Assembly (NCBI GenBank): GCA_038380435.1
Contig: JAWZYU010000020.1
Location: forward strand, 39,774,307 to 39,838,306
Direction: 5' to 3'
Origin: Ryuthela nishihirai
Taxonomy: Eukaryota; Arthropoda; Arachnida; Araneae; Heptathelidae
DNA length: 64,000 nt
Position 1 is the stretch's first letter. The number at the start of each line of letters is the position of its first letter. Positions 1-10,677 of this stretch are shown piece by piece. Below the pieces are notes generated by a model. It was not told the origin of the DNA and ran no database searches. It saw only the letters and a program-made list of their open reading frames with translations. The position numbers and the translations under genes are program-made.

Positions 1-694
1 TGTACTAGCATGAGGTTTCTCCAAAGCGGTTGGCACTTGAAATTGCCCTAGGGCGCAATCGCGGAGCAGACATAAAAGTCAGAAAGGGGAGTTACATCTT
101 GGGATGGCAAAAGCAGTGTGTGAGACCATGGGAGCAGAGGAAAACAGTCTGAATACAGCCGAAAACGGAATTAAAATGTTGCAGAGATAAAGTATTTTGG
201 CCTGTTTAGGAGTTTCTCTTCTTTCTGTCAAAATTGTTTGCAGTAACATTTTTGTCAGGAAATCATTTACCTGACAATTTTCCTACTTTTTAATACCTAT
301 TTGAATAACAACCAGAGCACATGTCGCCTCTGGAGATTATGGGATGCTCGTTTTCAATGCAATTTTTCATTTTGGGATATTTGTAACGTTTGAGAATGAT
401 AATTGAAACTAATGAAACACTGGGAAAATGAAAATATCTTTTTTTTATTAGTATTTGCAAAACATAAAAATAATTCATAACTAATCACTTAAAAAAAACT
501 ACGTTTTTCGACCCCCTGTGAAAAGAGGCAGCCTGATTGTCCTTTGGTTATTTACAATTATCTCAACTCTGTGTGATTTATATCTCTAAAACATAGGGAC
601 TATCTCCTCTGGATAGAATGATACTACCGAGCAATAATGAAATATATGGGGTCTCCCTTTTGACAAATTTATACTCCTCCTCCCTTAGCCTATA
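1..694. other. AT-rich stretch, nothing recognised
   Basis: I see no coding domain, tRNA-like box, terminal repeat or tandem array here. The short open frame on the minus strand at 290-478 has low-complexity composition and matches no family I know. Confidence 0.5.
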
Positions 695-773
695 CACAGT
701 CGTATCAGAATAATATGATCACGTACCATACATATACTATGATAGGTGATCATATTATTCTGATACGGCTGTG
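695..773. repeat. 28-bp near-perfect inverted repeat (hairpin)
   Basis: The arms at 695-722 and 746-773 are reverse complements at 27 of 28 positions, with a 23-nt spacer. The single mismatch is near the outer end. There is no TA or other target duplication that would mark it as a MITE, so a local inverted duplication is as likely as a mobile element. Confidence 0.85.
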
Positions 774-925
774 AATAGATCCGTGGGAGTTGATTGCACT
801 TATTGAGTGCTAGATAAGAATTAGTCATAAGAGAGAGCAGATTGTTGCTATGAGTATAATCTCTTGACACCATACCACTGAAATTTCGCATTTCTAGCAT
901 AAATATAAACATATATAACATAAAA

Positions 926-1106
926 GCCTTAACTGGCATAGTAGTTAGGCAGCTAGCGACTGTTCCAGCAAGGCAAACTTTGTGTGTTGTGTTAGCTAAG
1001 GCAGCAGTGACTTCGGTCTTAGTAGGGCATGTCCTTGTATGAGAAGGCCTGTATTAAGCTAGGAGTAGCTTCTAGGATTCTTCTCTATCCTACATGTCGC
1101 AAATCA
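926..1106 (+). mobile_element. SINE-C copy 1 (tRNA-like head)
   Basis: This segment is found again in reverse complement at 32989-33180, with clear identity from GCCTTAACTGGCATA to TGTCGCAAATC. The start contains an A-box-like stretch, TGGCATAGTAGTTAGGC, and the far end runs into an A-rich tract. Two dispersed copies in opposite orientation plus the A-box-like start suggest a small SINE. The B box is not clear, so the class is an inference. Confidence 0.55.
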
Positions 1107-1603
1107 AAAAAAAATAAAAAAAAAATACATAAATTGTTTGGAATATTCGTTTAAGATTTGCATTTTCCATATTTAGCACCTTCTAACGATGGAAATTAAA
1201 ACTACATGAGGATTTCAAATATGTGAATCATAATATTTCATTCGCACGTAAAGGAACAGAATTTTTAATTTATCTTAAACAAAAGTTAAATGTCTATAGA
1301 AAGATGAGACAGACGACAAAGTTAAAAAAATTTCTCGTCCATTTTTGAAATTGACGATATATGAATAGTATTTTTGTTTGTATTTCGTTTTATTGTTACA
1401 AGAGCATCCACCGAAGATATGAGTTATGAGCTAAGTGTTTCCCCAGTTTAAAAATTAAATAAACGGGATTAAAGGCGTCTTGTTAGATTCCTGCGCGAAA
1501 GACTAAATATCTATAGTAACTAATGAACCATGAATTATTAACCATGACTTGAATAATACGAAGGTACCTATGTACATATGTATCTACGTACATAATCCTG
1601 AAA
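1107..1603. other. AT-rich stretch with a faint dispersed repeat
   Basis: Positions about 1200-1320 resemble 37490-37610 and 37060-37098: a GATTTCAAA-type stretch, then a GTGAATCAT motif, then TTCAT. This indicates an old unclassified interspersed repeat. I see nothing else. Confidence 0.35.
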
Positions 1604-2223
1604 TTTAGTCCTCCAAACACGTCCATCCTGAGTTGCAGCTGCTACATTTGGTCACTGTTATCCAATCTAACAAGGTCCTGGTCTCTCTCTTTTTCAGAGA
1701 TATTTTGACTCACTATTCATAACCCTATTCGCTAATCTATAGTCATGCATACGGGCAATATGGCCAAACTAACGTATTCTCTCTCTGCACAATATCCTTT
1801 TCAATAGCGGTTGTTCATCGTTACTTAAAAAGTTGAACCACCTAATGCCAAGATACTGCTTATGCATCTAGAATGAAAGGCATCAAGTTTTCTGTTATCT
1901 TCTTTACAAAGGATCCAAGTTTCACTACTATAACTAAACCTAGAAAGTACCAAACTATTATACAGCTGAATTTTAGTCTTTAGGTGTATACGCCTATTTC
2001 CCCATTCTCTTCATGGAATCTTAAAAGTCCTAGCAGCAATCCCCTATTCTTCTGTTTATTTCACGCCGCACATCATCAGTATTTGTTACATAGCTCCCAA
2101 GATAATTAAACTAAGACAAAAACGAACACAAGACACAAGACAAAAACGAGCTCAAGAGTGCAATCCATTTAAAAACAACTCTAACACAACCATTCAGACC
2201 AATTTTTAATACTTTATTTTTCT

Positions 2224-2294
2224 CTGTTTATCACCAAACTTACTCTACTACCACTCTCTCAGAGTAGTAGTAGAATAAGTTTGGTGATAAACAG
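2224..2294. repeat. 28-bp inverted duplication inside the LINE
   Basis: The arms at 2224-2251 and 2267-2294 match as reverse complements at 27 of 28 positions. The intact LINE at 43460-43510 has only one arm, so the hairpin formed inside this copy by inverted duplication of the left arm. Confidence 0.8.
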
Positions 2295-2430
2295 CTCTAA
2301 TGAAAGAGTTCATCTCATCAACATCATTCATCAACGGGTCAAACTATCAGCAAAATTCAAATCAAAAATTTTCAAATTGCTAAACCATTTCAGGCGAAAA
2401 TCTTCCCATTGCAGTGAATTACGCATAACA

Positions 2431-3560
2431 TCTAATAAATAAAGAAGAAAGTTTGTTTATCTCTTTGTTTGTGTGTCTGCCTGCTTATTCACTCGCCCCC
2501 ACCCACCCAAAAATCTAGAAGCACCAGACTTTGAATGAACGTTTATTTCACCTACTGGAAGAGTATAGGCTATGTTCCAACCCGCTGGGGTCTACATGGA
2601 GTGGGTGAGTTTTATTTTCTCTAAATCCCCATAGACTTAATTATTATTAGCTGTTAACCCTTTCACGACTAAGGGAAACATTTTCCCCATTTTAAAATTG
2701 GTGATTGTCGTATTTAATTATAACCTTATCTGCATTTTTTTATACAGAATGTCAAAATAGAACGTATGCCGAACGCAATTACGTAAACGGGAACGTTTAG
2801 TCCATGTCCATCTTTGCAATAATGTTGCATCTGTGCAATGTCCATCCTTGCTTCACAACCAAAAGAAATTGCTTCGCAGAATATCATAATTAGCACATCA
2901 TTTTGTATAGTAATTTTATTTCATAATTTTGCATTATTTTAGTTAACATTTTGTTATAATAAACCAATAAATAAAAGACATTGCATAATAAGCCTAACTA
3001 TAATTTGTGTTATCTTTATAGTCCATTGGGAAAAATATTTCCCATAAAATTCCAAAAACACTACACATTGTTATGTATTTTTCTTATGATTTTTATTTAT
3101 TTTACGTCTAAACAAAATAAAAAAACAGTTACATACTAATATTACTCTTAGAAACCTTATGGTCCTGAAAGGATTAAACATCGGTGTCTCTCATAGACTT
3201 AGCATTAGCAGTTATTCAAAATCAAGGGTAAGTGCCATCTTACTATATACTTTAGATAGTTTCAGTCCTGCCCTAGAAGAGGGGAATAAAATTTATACCA
3301 TTGAGGAGGAGGACAGCGGGAGGGACGAAACAATCATAATAAGTTTTATGTCAAATGAAAGTTTGCGACGTGGGTAATGCCATCTCCTATATACTTTAGA
3401 GTCTCAGAGAGAAAAGCGATAAATTTCTGCTAAGGATGTGGGAGGAGAGGAACGAAACGATCGTAATGGGTTTATATCAATGAAAGCTTGTGGCCTTGCG
3501 AATGCTAAGTGCAATATACTTCAAAGGGTTTCACACCCGAGCAACGCTGGGAGAACTATA
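2431..3560 (+). mobile_element. Helitron-like non-autonomous element
   Basis: The insert begins TCTAATAAATAAAGAAG followed by GTTTGTTTAT-type sequence, which resembles the TC start and GTTTGTTTG motif of many arthropod Helitrons. It ends in a small GC-rich hairpin (CCCGAGC-AAC-GCTGGG, about 3537-3551) followed by CTAT. Inside are about two diverged ~130-bp direct repeats (about 3230-3500) that share ATATACTTTAGA and a GGACGAAACAATCAT-like block. No target duplication is visible, as expected for a Helitron. It carries no Rep/helicase coding. The exact right end is uncertain by about 15 bp. Confidence 0.5.
2654..3177. mobile_element. piggyBac-like MITE nested in the Helitron-like element
   Basis: TTAA stands at 2654-2657 and again at 3174-3177. 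Immediately inside are terminal inverted repeats, CCCTTTCACGAC at the left and the reverse complement of GTCCTGAAAGGA at the right (10 of 12 matching). TTAA duplication with short C-rich inverted ends is characteristic of piggyBac elements. A subterminal inverted match (GGGAAACATTTTCCCC against GGGAAAAATATTTCCC) is also present. There is no transposase. Confidence 0.65.
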
Positions 3561-4062
3561 GAGAAAAGGATACAAAAATGCACTCTTGTTGTACTCCAGT
3601 AACAAAGCTTAACCAATTGCTGCAAACCTTCCAACGCACACACATGACTCGGTGTTATTATAAAGGTCATCATTATGTTAAAAAAAGTTGTCAGGTATGA
3701 CATAGGATCTCACGATCAATCACAGATTATGACGAAGCACACTCAAGGGCCTTTTTAAAAATCTACGAAGCTAATAACTACTTGTTCTGAAACTCTAAAC
3801 AATTCTCAAAAATCCATGAAGATTGCTTATTAAAAATTTTAATTCATTTTTCACATTAAATTTATTTTTAAAATTCTTTCTGGAGCTACACACATTTCTT
3901 AAGAATCTGGGTGAAGATATTCTAGTTACTTCTGAATACACATTACTCGCCACGCAGTTGTCCATCAACCAAATTCCGAATTTTATTAAAAATAATAATG
4001 CAGAAAACTTTACAAAACGTAGACTGATTCCCATATAATTATCACAAGAACTTCCACAGAAG

Positions 4063-4091
4063 TGTCACTCGGAGGTAAGACAACCCAACTC
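4063..4091 (+). mobile_element. SINE-A 3'-end scrap
   Basis: The 29 bases resemble the SINE-A 3' terminus (AAGTGCCGCTCAGAGG, then TAAAACAACCCAAC) with a few changes. It abuts the end of the LINE fragment. Confidence 0.5.
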
Positions 4092-5649
4092 GCCTATTTC
4101 AAAAGATTTTATGCTGTTTTGGCGACAGAGGTAGTCAAAATACGCAATGAACTTTCCAAATTCAAAGCCATCGTCTTTTTTTTTTTGTCTTCAGTGCAAA
4201 TTTATTCTTGATCAAGTAGTATTCTTGATTAAGTAATTTCTTAATTAAAAAAACCCGCTCAAAACCATTTAATCAGCATTCCCATCTATACTATCAACTA
4301 TTCGATCAATCTGTCTAATCTCTAAATGGTATCCTTGTAACCAGACACAATATGGAAAATGTAAACTACTTCTCAAAGAACATAACCAAAAGAACTCTAC
4401 CCCAGCGATTTTGATCTACACCACATCTCGGAATTTCCTAAACAGTAAACATCATCAAGGAAGAATATTTCAAACATATTTGAATAATTGTAAACCATTT
4501 GGCATTCGGTTTCTTTTATCTGACCAACTGCAAAGACATATGCTTTTTCTTTTCGCAATCAAAATTCTGATAGTATTTTATTGTATTCTTTTTTCGCCAA
4601 ATGTCTCCTAAAAGTTCCAGTTTCCTAATTCTTTTCCATTGCACAGAGAAAAGCAACTTAACTTCTCTCTTCAACGTCCGCCATTAATCATTATTAAACG
4701 CAAACAAACTAGGTTTAAAAATTCACTATTCAGGAAAAGCGCTTCCAGACATTTCTTTCACTTTATCCATTTTTGGATTGAATGCATCCGCAGTTACGAA
4801 TCATTCGTTCTTCAGTTTAGGTTAGGATTTTTTTTCGCCATTATTAAATACGAAATAACCCAGTTATGAGATACACAGCACTCTTTTTTACATTCATTAT
4901 TAATAACTGTGTCAAACACTACCGTTTCCAAATCCAGTTTCCTTTCGCCGTGGCCTGTGCCATTTCTCTCTTTACGAGATTCCTTCAGTCTCGTATCGTC
5001 ATCCATCTTTTCTGTTCTCTCCTTTATCATCTCCTGCCTCTGCTAATCTATTTATCTTTGCACAGAAACACTAGAACGCCAGAGCACAGAGAAATTTAAC
5101 GAGCAACTTGTTTTTCTGTTCCAGCGTAACTCAAGATAAGACGTTGTAACTGCAAAAGAAATCTTCAGACTAATTGTTTTAAGACTCTGTGCTTATTTTT
5201 CGAAAGTCTTAAATACATTTTTTGAAGAATATACGTATTCTATCACTAGAAACCCTCATTGTTGTTAGAGAACGTGTCAGGAAAAATATCATATGCTAAT
5301 TTATTTATACTACAGCCCTCTATTTCTTAATACTTCTCTTTCTGCATTTTTCATTCCAATGCATAACGCATCAACCAACTGCAACACTGCCATGTCGTAA
5401 CGAGTTCGCAGACATTATTGATCTAATAGCATCACCGAAGCATTATCAAATCATCCAGAAAGTTTAATGCACTCAAGAGTCTCCGTCATCAAAAAATCAT
5501 TATACCTTTCATACAGATGCATACTTGCACACTGCAAAAATAAACGCTGAACTGCTGAGGGAAGCAGAAAATAACAATAAAAGTTACATCATTCCTACGT
5601 CACTTTCAAAGTCATGCTGTTAGATTCAAATCTAAGCTTAATATGATCC
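4092..5649. other. AT-rich stretch, nothing recognised
   Basis: Open frames at 4411-4611, 4639-4869 and 4866-5099 have hydrophobic, AT-driven composition and no domain that I recognise. I see no repeat ends or tRNA-like boxes. Confidence 0.4.
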
Positions 5650-6025
5650 TTCTTTTCTTATTCCTCATCCTTCTCCTTCACCAAATGCTTTTTTTTTAAA
5701 TCTTTCTTTTACTTTTCTCTTAGCTTTTTTCCCTCTGGACTCTTTCTTTCCACAATTTCTTCTCCACCTTACCTTCTTTATTCTTCTCACTTTACATGTT
5801 ACATTGTTTCTAGTTATTTTTCTAAGGCTTTTCCTTCTTCTTATTATTATTTTCTTCTTTTCCTTTCCCATCTTATTACCTTCTTTTTCTCCATCTTATT
5901 ACCTTCATTTTCTTCTTCGTGTTATTACCTTTCTTCTCATTATGTCTTTCTTCTTCTCTTTAATTTCCTTCTACTTGTTTTTTCTAGCATTTATCTTATT
6001 TATTGTTATCTTCTTTCTTCTTATT
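5650..6025. repeat. Pyrimidine-rich low-complexity tract
   Basis: The plus strand is mostly C and T with TTCTT and CTTCTT repeats. This explains the open Phe/Leu-rich frame on the plus strand and the Lys/Arg-rich frame on the minus strand. Confidence 0.8.
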
Positions 6026-6035
6026 ACAGTGAAAT

Positions 6036-6712
6036 ATCAGGAAGAGGGAAATAAGGCCATGTCCCTTCCCTTTCAGAATTGTAGCATGGGCAATAGAAAC
6101 AAAAATTTATTAAACTTATTTATATTCCATGCATTTTTTTAAAGAAAATTCTTAAAGACCTATTAAAGACCTATAAAACGAAGAAAGAAATTCAGTAATA
6201 AAATATCACAGGAAAGTGTCCTGTAGTCAAGAAACACTTGAAATAATTAGCTGAAAAAAACTGGTTGCCCTGAATGAGATTCGAACCCACGTACTATGCT
6301 TCTGGGAGATGTGGGTTCGAATCCCACTTAGAGCAACCAATTTTTTCAGCTATTTTTCCAAGTATTTTCTTGTCTACAGGACATTTTCATGTGATGCTTT
6401 ATTACTGAATTTTTTATATAATGATCTGAGGGTGAGTAACAAATCCTACTTCCATCATAACGAGGCACCTTGGCTGCCCGATTCCCGCCATATATGGCGT
6501 CAGTGGCGAATTAACAAAAATGCGGGAATGCTTAAATGTCACACTGTTGAAGAAAGCGGTTAGTCTCTGGTGGGCTAGCTGTTAGGAGAGGGAAACGCTA
6601 TATTGCATTGGAAATCCACTCTCTTGGCTGCCAGACCCTTCTACATTTTTTAGACTCTATCATGCTTCCCCGCCCCTCAATTTTTTTCCCAATCGGGGCT
6701 GAATATCAGAAT
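6036..6712 (-). mobile_element. MITE-H copy split by a later insertion
   Basis: The left piece (6036-6180) and right piece (about 6580-6712) together read like the complete MITE-H copy at 39966-40232: a CAGG start, a CCTTCCCTTTCAGAAT motif, AAAGACCTATAAAACGAAG, then ACTGCATTGGAAATCC-like sequence and a GGGGCTG end. The middle (about 6186-6575), which includes a tRNA-like palindrome, is absent from other copies and must be an insertion. Confidence 0.5.
6186..6412. mobile_element. tRNA-like palindrome, copy 1 (tPal)
   Basis: Two arms of about 105-110 bp, at 6186-6295 and 6308-6412, are imperfect inverted copies. Each arm carries an RNA polymerase III B box facing outward: GAGATTCGAACCCAC on the left, which reads as a B box on the minus strand, and GTGGGTTCGAATCCCAC on the right, on the plus strand. 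Only about 12 nt separate the arms, so no full A box fits. Copies at 29430-29580 and 49096-49880 have the same plan. Function is unknown. Confidence 0.7.
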
Positions 6713-7215
6713 ACGAAGCGCGCGACAGATGAAAATGTTTACAATCGAATTTCGTTATAGTGAAATGCGGTAAACGATAGTTAAGTATTACAAAATATTG
6801 TCAGAACGATTTTTTTGTCAAAAGAGGGAGAAAAAGAAACAATTTTAAAATATTGTCAAAATTATTATATCGAATTATAACACAGGAACACGAATTAGCT
6901 TTCAGATATTAAAACCTGAACCCAGTAAAAATCAAGGAGTATACGTCGTATTGTTCAAGGATTTTAGAAAATTTTGAGATTTTAAACGACTATCATAAAC
7001 GATATGTTTATGCCAGAAATTTGAAAATTTTGGCGATTGGCTATGGTGATCAAGATGTTTAGGTGACAGCAATAATATTCCCTTACTTCTAGAAGGGAAA
7101 GAAAACAACTCTTTGGTTAATAGGAGATTATTGGATCATTGGAAAGATATTGAGAGCTACTAATGTAATATTTTAAACAATTTTAAATCTGGGACATTTT
7201 ATGGGAAAAAATCAA
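6713..7215. other. AT-rich stretch, nothing recognised
   Basis: No open frame, terminal repeat or RNA-like motif is visible. Confidence 0.4.
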
Positions 7216-7420
7216 TCGGACAACCTTCGTGTATGTACACGAAGGTTGCCAGATCACTAATTTCTAAAAAAATCGTTGCCAGATATTTTTTCTGAATTTT
7301 ATAATCAATCTTTGTATACGTACACGAAGGTTGCCAGATCATAATTTCTAAAAAAATACCAGATATTTTTTCTGAATTCTGTAATCAACCATAGCGTTCG
7401 GATACTTTTTTGAGCGACTG
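7216..7420. mobile_element. MITE-P copy 1, left half lost and right half doubled
   Basis: The right end GAGCGACTG at 7412-7420 followed by TA matches the other MITE-P copies. Instead of a left half, a second partial right half precedes it: the block GGTTGCCAGATCA ... CCAGATATTTTTTCTGAAT occurs at about 7245-7300 and again at 7329-7377. Short central palindromes (ACACGAAGGTTG and its complement) lie at about 7225-7250. Confidence 0.7.
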
Positions 7421-7422
7421 TA

Positions 7423-9504
7423 GAGGTGATATGCCATTTTTTTAGTTGCTCAGTAACTATACTATACATACTTTTTTTTATTAATTATAATAAACGAGAG
7501 CGAACGATAACATTACAAATTAATGCTATAATCTCAGAATAGACCTGGGAGACTAGTTCTGCAAAAGGGAAGTAATTGAATGGAATTCGGTTTAAAATAC
7601 CTGCTATAAAAAGTAATATATCCATAAAAATATTAGTAAAATGTGATAAATAGCAAAACTTTAAACTTTAGTTCTTTAACGGCAGTTAAAGAAAGGAAAA
7701 GAAATGAGACAAAAACTCTCCATTCTCAGAATTGTAGAAAATGCAACTTCTCAGCTTTGATAATCTCCCCCATTTGTTATTGATTCTATGGCTCCGTTAA
7801 AAATGCGTACCAAATAAATCTAGAATTTTTTTATTAAAAAAGGAACCTTTCATGATTTCATAGAGAGCACTATTGTTCAAATATTATCAGATCTAGACAG
7901 GGAATCCTCTGCAAACCATGTCTACAGCCATTGTCCGAAAACAATAGTTGCAACCAAACTAAAATCTATTATATTACATATAGTAAGCATAAATAAAGAT
8001 TTTATTATTATTTTTATTAAAGAGCGGTATTAATTCGAAGAGCTTTCTCCTAATTTCATCGCTTGACGAACTGGGCAGAAAACTTTAATGTTTAGAAATT
8101 ACTTTAAAAATTTCCTCTCAAGCAGCTACTTACCACAGAGCTCTGGCAGTAGCTGACATTTTAATATTCCCTAGAGGGAAGAGTAAGGAACCTTTAATGC
8201 TCTTAAAATAGTCCCGATATTATCAGATCTAGATAAGAGATTCCCTGAACACCGTATCTGCAGACCATTGTCCACGAACAGAATTGTTGCAATACCTATA
8301 AAAATGAGCTTTCAAATTTGTTTCCGAATTTAAAATCAAAAATATAAATTCTCAAACAGTTTCTTAAAGATGAAAAAGTTTATGAAAAGAAAGTGTATCT
8401 ATTTAATTAAAATAGTAGAAGTAAAAAGACAATGTCTATTTAAAAATACATTAATCTCTTGAATAAAAGACATTTTATACAACACAAAAATTACATTCCC
8501 AGTCTGGTAGAAGTAAAGAAAGATGTATCTAAATTATAAACGAAATTGTAACAAAAACGGCAGTGTTAGTTACTAAATTTTCGATATTTCTGAAATGACA
8601 AGTCTTAGAAAAGAAAAGGAGTTAGAGTTTGGTGAAATTCTCTTTGCATTAAATTATCGAGAACGTCCTTGTCATAACGTCGAGAACAGAATTACATTCC
8701 TGAAAAGAAAAATAAAGAAAGATTTCTCGTGGATTTCAACTAACTGAAGAAAATGTTTTCGATTTTATCAATCAAAAAAAAAAATCGAAAAATTTCTCGT
8801 TTATTATAATAATGTTGCTTATTTTCGTGAAAGCACGGGTCCCTGTTAAGCTTTCAAAGTGAAATAAAAAAAATTGTAAATCTGTAAAGAGCTTATGACA
8901 GATTAAAAAAAATCGTATGAAATACAACACTTGAAAACAGAAGTCGAAGAGCGTTTTAAGACTTAAAAGCTAACAATGATTGATACTTGAAAGGATAAAC
9001 GACTTATATCAGAACATTTCCAGAATAACTGAAATATTTTGCAAATGCAGTTCTAATTTTACGAATTTCATGCACTCAATTTTATAAACACGATTTAAAA
9101 AATGTTAAGAGGTTAATAATATTTAAAATATCGTATTCTATATTAGATATTGTTTTGAATAACTAAACTAAATGGTGTGAAGTGATGACTTGTGGAATAG
9201 GTGATAATTTTGTTAATAACAGAGCTTAGAGCATAGTGTTTACAATTCGTGATTGTATAGGTTTATTTTATATACTTGCCCAATTTTCCATGTATGTTAA
9301 ATAAAATATAGAGGAGGAAATAAATAAAATATAGAGGATATAGATCTGAATCCTCGACCTCCTGGTAATAGGTCATGTGCTCCATGACCTAGCAAACCTA
9401 TGAACAATCCTCCTCTATTAATGGTTTTAAGCATTATACTATAGAATTCGTCGTTCGAAATGTATAAAACTGTAAGTGAAAACTCTGGTCTAAAACCATG
9501 CATT
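7423..9504. other. AT-rich stretch with one diverged direct repeat
   Basis: About 7845-7965 and 8190-8305 are diverged direct copies (TATTATCAGATCTAGA ... CATTGTCC ... TTGCAA). Otherwise the stretch is very AT-rich with no domain. At 9345-9400 a small hairpin (GGTCATGTGCTCCATGACC) lies beside a weak B-box-like motif, which I could not turn into a tRNA-like fold. Confidence 0.4.
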
Positions 9505-9627
9505 GTCTAAACCATAGATTCCCAACGGGGGCGATACCGCCCCCCAGTGGGCGCTGGAGCCTTCCATGGGGGCGGTAGCAGATCCAGAGGCAAATGGGGG
9601 GCGTTGAGGCAGTCAAGAGGGGCGGTC

Positions 9628-10160
9628 AAATAAATAAATAAATTTAATGGAATTTTCTGTGACAACTTTTTTATCTCTTCTTTTCTGTGGTGTCTTCCTG
9701 GTGATTCTGGTCATCCACTACCTCAAGCCGTTATGTACAGCTTTTCAACTGCAGCTTGGACAATAAGTTCTCTGCTACCGCCTACTAGCGTACTGGTACG
9801 TCTGAAGTCGACTGAGATGCTCTCAAAAGTTCTTTTCAAGATCACAGATTGGATATAAGCTTCAATATGTTTTCCCACTCCAAGTCGCTTTGAGTATGCT
9901 TTATGGTACGTAGTTACAATACCATCCCACGTCAGAACATAAGGCATAATATTAACATTACACTTGTGAATTAGGCTCAACTCATTAGCCAGCAGATCAT
10001 ACTTCCTCTTCTTTTCAACCTCTACTGTCTGCAGGTTATCCTGAGATGTTATTCCTACTTCAATGATTGTAATCTCATTCAATACCTTTACATGCACTAC
10101 TATATCAGGCTTATTACGTTGGACATGTGTGTCCGTCCTGATAGGCAAATCAACCTTGAT
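9628..10160 (-). mobile_element. 5'-truncated LINE with restriction-like endonuclease, inside hAT
   Basis: A minus-strand open frame (about 10148-9723, about 140 codons) encodes the C-terminal part of a LINE protein. Near its start is KPDIVVH, then IIEVGI about 15 residues on, then a Lys-rich stretch ending KKRKYDLL. This spacing fits the PD-(D/E)XK restriction-like endonuclease of R2/R4-type LINEs. The frame stops at 9723-9725, followed by a ~90-nt 3' UTR and a run of AAAT units (about 9628-9645 on the plus strand read as ATTT). There is no reverse transcriptase because the 5' end is truncated at an AT microsatellite (10161-10215). The clade is an inference. Confidence 0.6.
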
Positions 10161-10260
10161 GCAATAATAATAATATAATAATAATAAATTTATTATATTT
10201 AATATATTTTTATAATTATTTTTTAATATAATAAAATACTTTGAAAATACCTGTTTTTAT
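10161..10260. repeat. AT microsatellite
   Basis: Runs of AATAAT and TATTTAATATATT mark the 5' truncation point of the LINE fragment inside the hAT element. Confidence 0.7.
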
Positions 10261-10677
10261 GAATAAATATTTTATCTAGCTATGTAAATTTACTTATTGT
10301 TATCGCGTTAAAAAGCATTTTTAAATTAGCATTAGGTATACCTATACCTAATTCGTTTTAGTTTAGAATAGATTGACGGTGAAAAGTCCTTGCAAGTTGG
10401 TAGACAAACACGCGGTTCACGCATTTTAACATGTTTCGACAAGAATATGGGAGCTTGAAATGACTTGTTTACGGAGCAAGTGCGCCGGCATCGCAAACAT
10501 ACAAGTTAATGCGTGCACAAAATCAAATCTATAAAAGCGATAGCTCTAGGAATGTTCTATTATTTTTATGTGCTTCGCCGTGATAAATAGTCGTGAGTGA
10601 TAAGTGTTAGAAGTCATTATAAACATTATTTTTATAACTATCTATAAATCTGTTGAGAAGTTAATTTGTATTTGAAA

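Larger units (their letters stand above)
1604..4062 (-). mobile_element. Old RTE-like LINE fragment, split by later insertions
   Basis: Positions 1604-2430 align with 42826-43655 of the intact LINE, and 3561-4062 align with about 43674-44085, in the same order and orientation. Together they cover the C-terminal region and the second half of the reverse transcriptase on the minus strand. The two pieces abut in the LINE reference, so the 1.13 kb between them is a later insertion. A ~95-bp AT-rich stretch near 3800-3895 is also absent from the reference. The copy has many stops and indels and no 3' tail, so it is an old truncated insertion. Confidence 0.8.

Noticed and set aside
695..773. Rho-independent terminator or MITE.
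   Set aside because: No T run or bacterial gene is present, and no TA, TTAA or other duplication flanks the arms.
3159..3377. A 72-residue plus-strand frame.
   Set aside because: It crosses the right end of the piggyBac-like MITE into the Helitron-like element and resembles no known protein.
5665..6142. Lys/Arg-rich and Phe/Leu-rich overlapping frames.
   Set aside because: They follow directly from a pyrimidine-rich tract and have no domain.
9345..9400. A further tRNA-like element near GGTCATGTGCTCCATGACC.
   Set aside because: Only a weak B-box-like word and a small hairpin; no A box and no second copy in the window.
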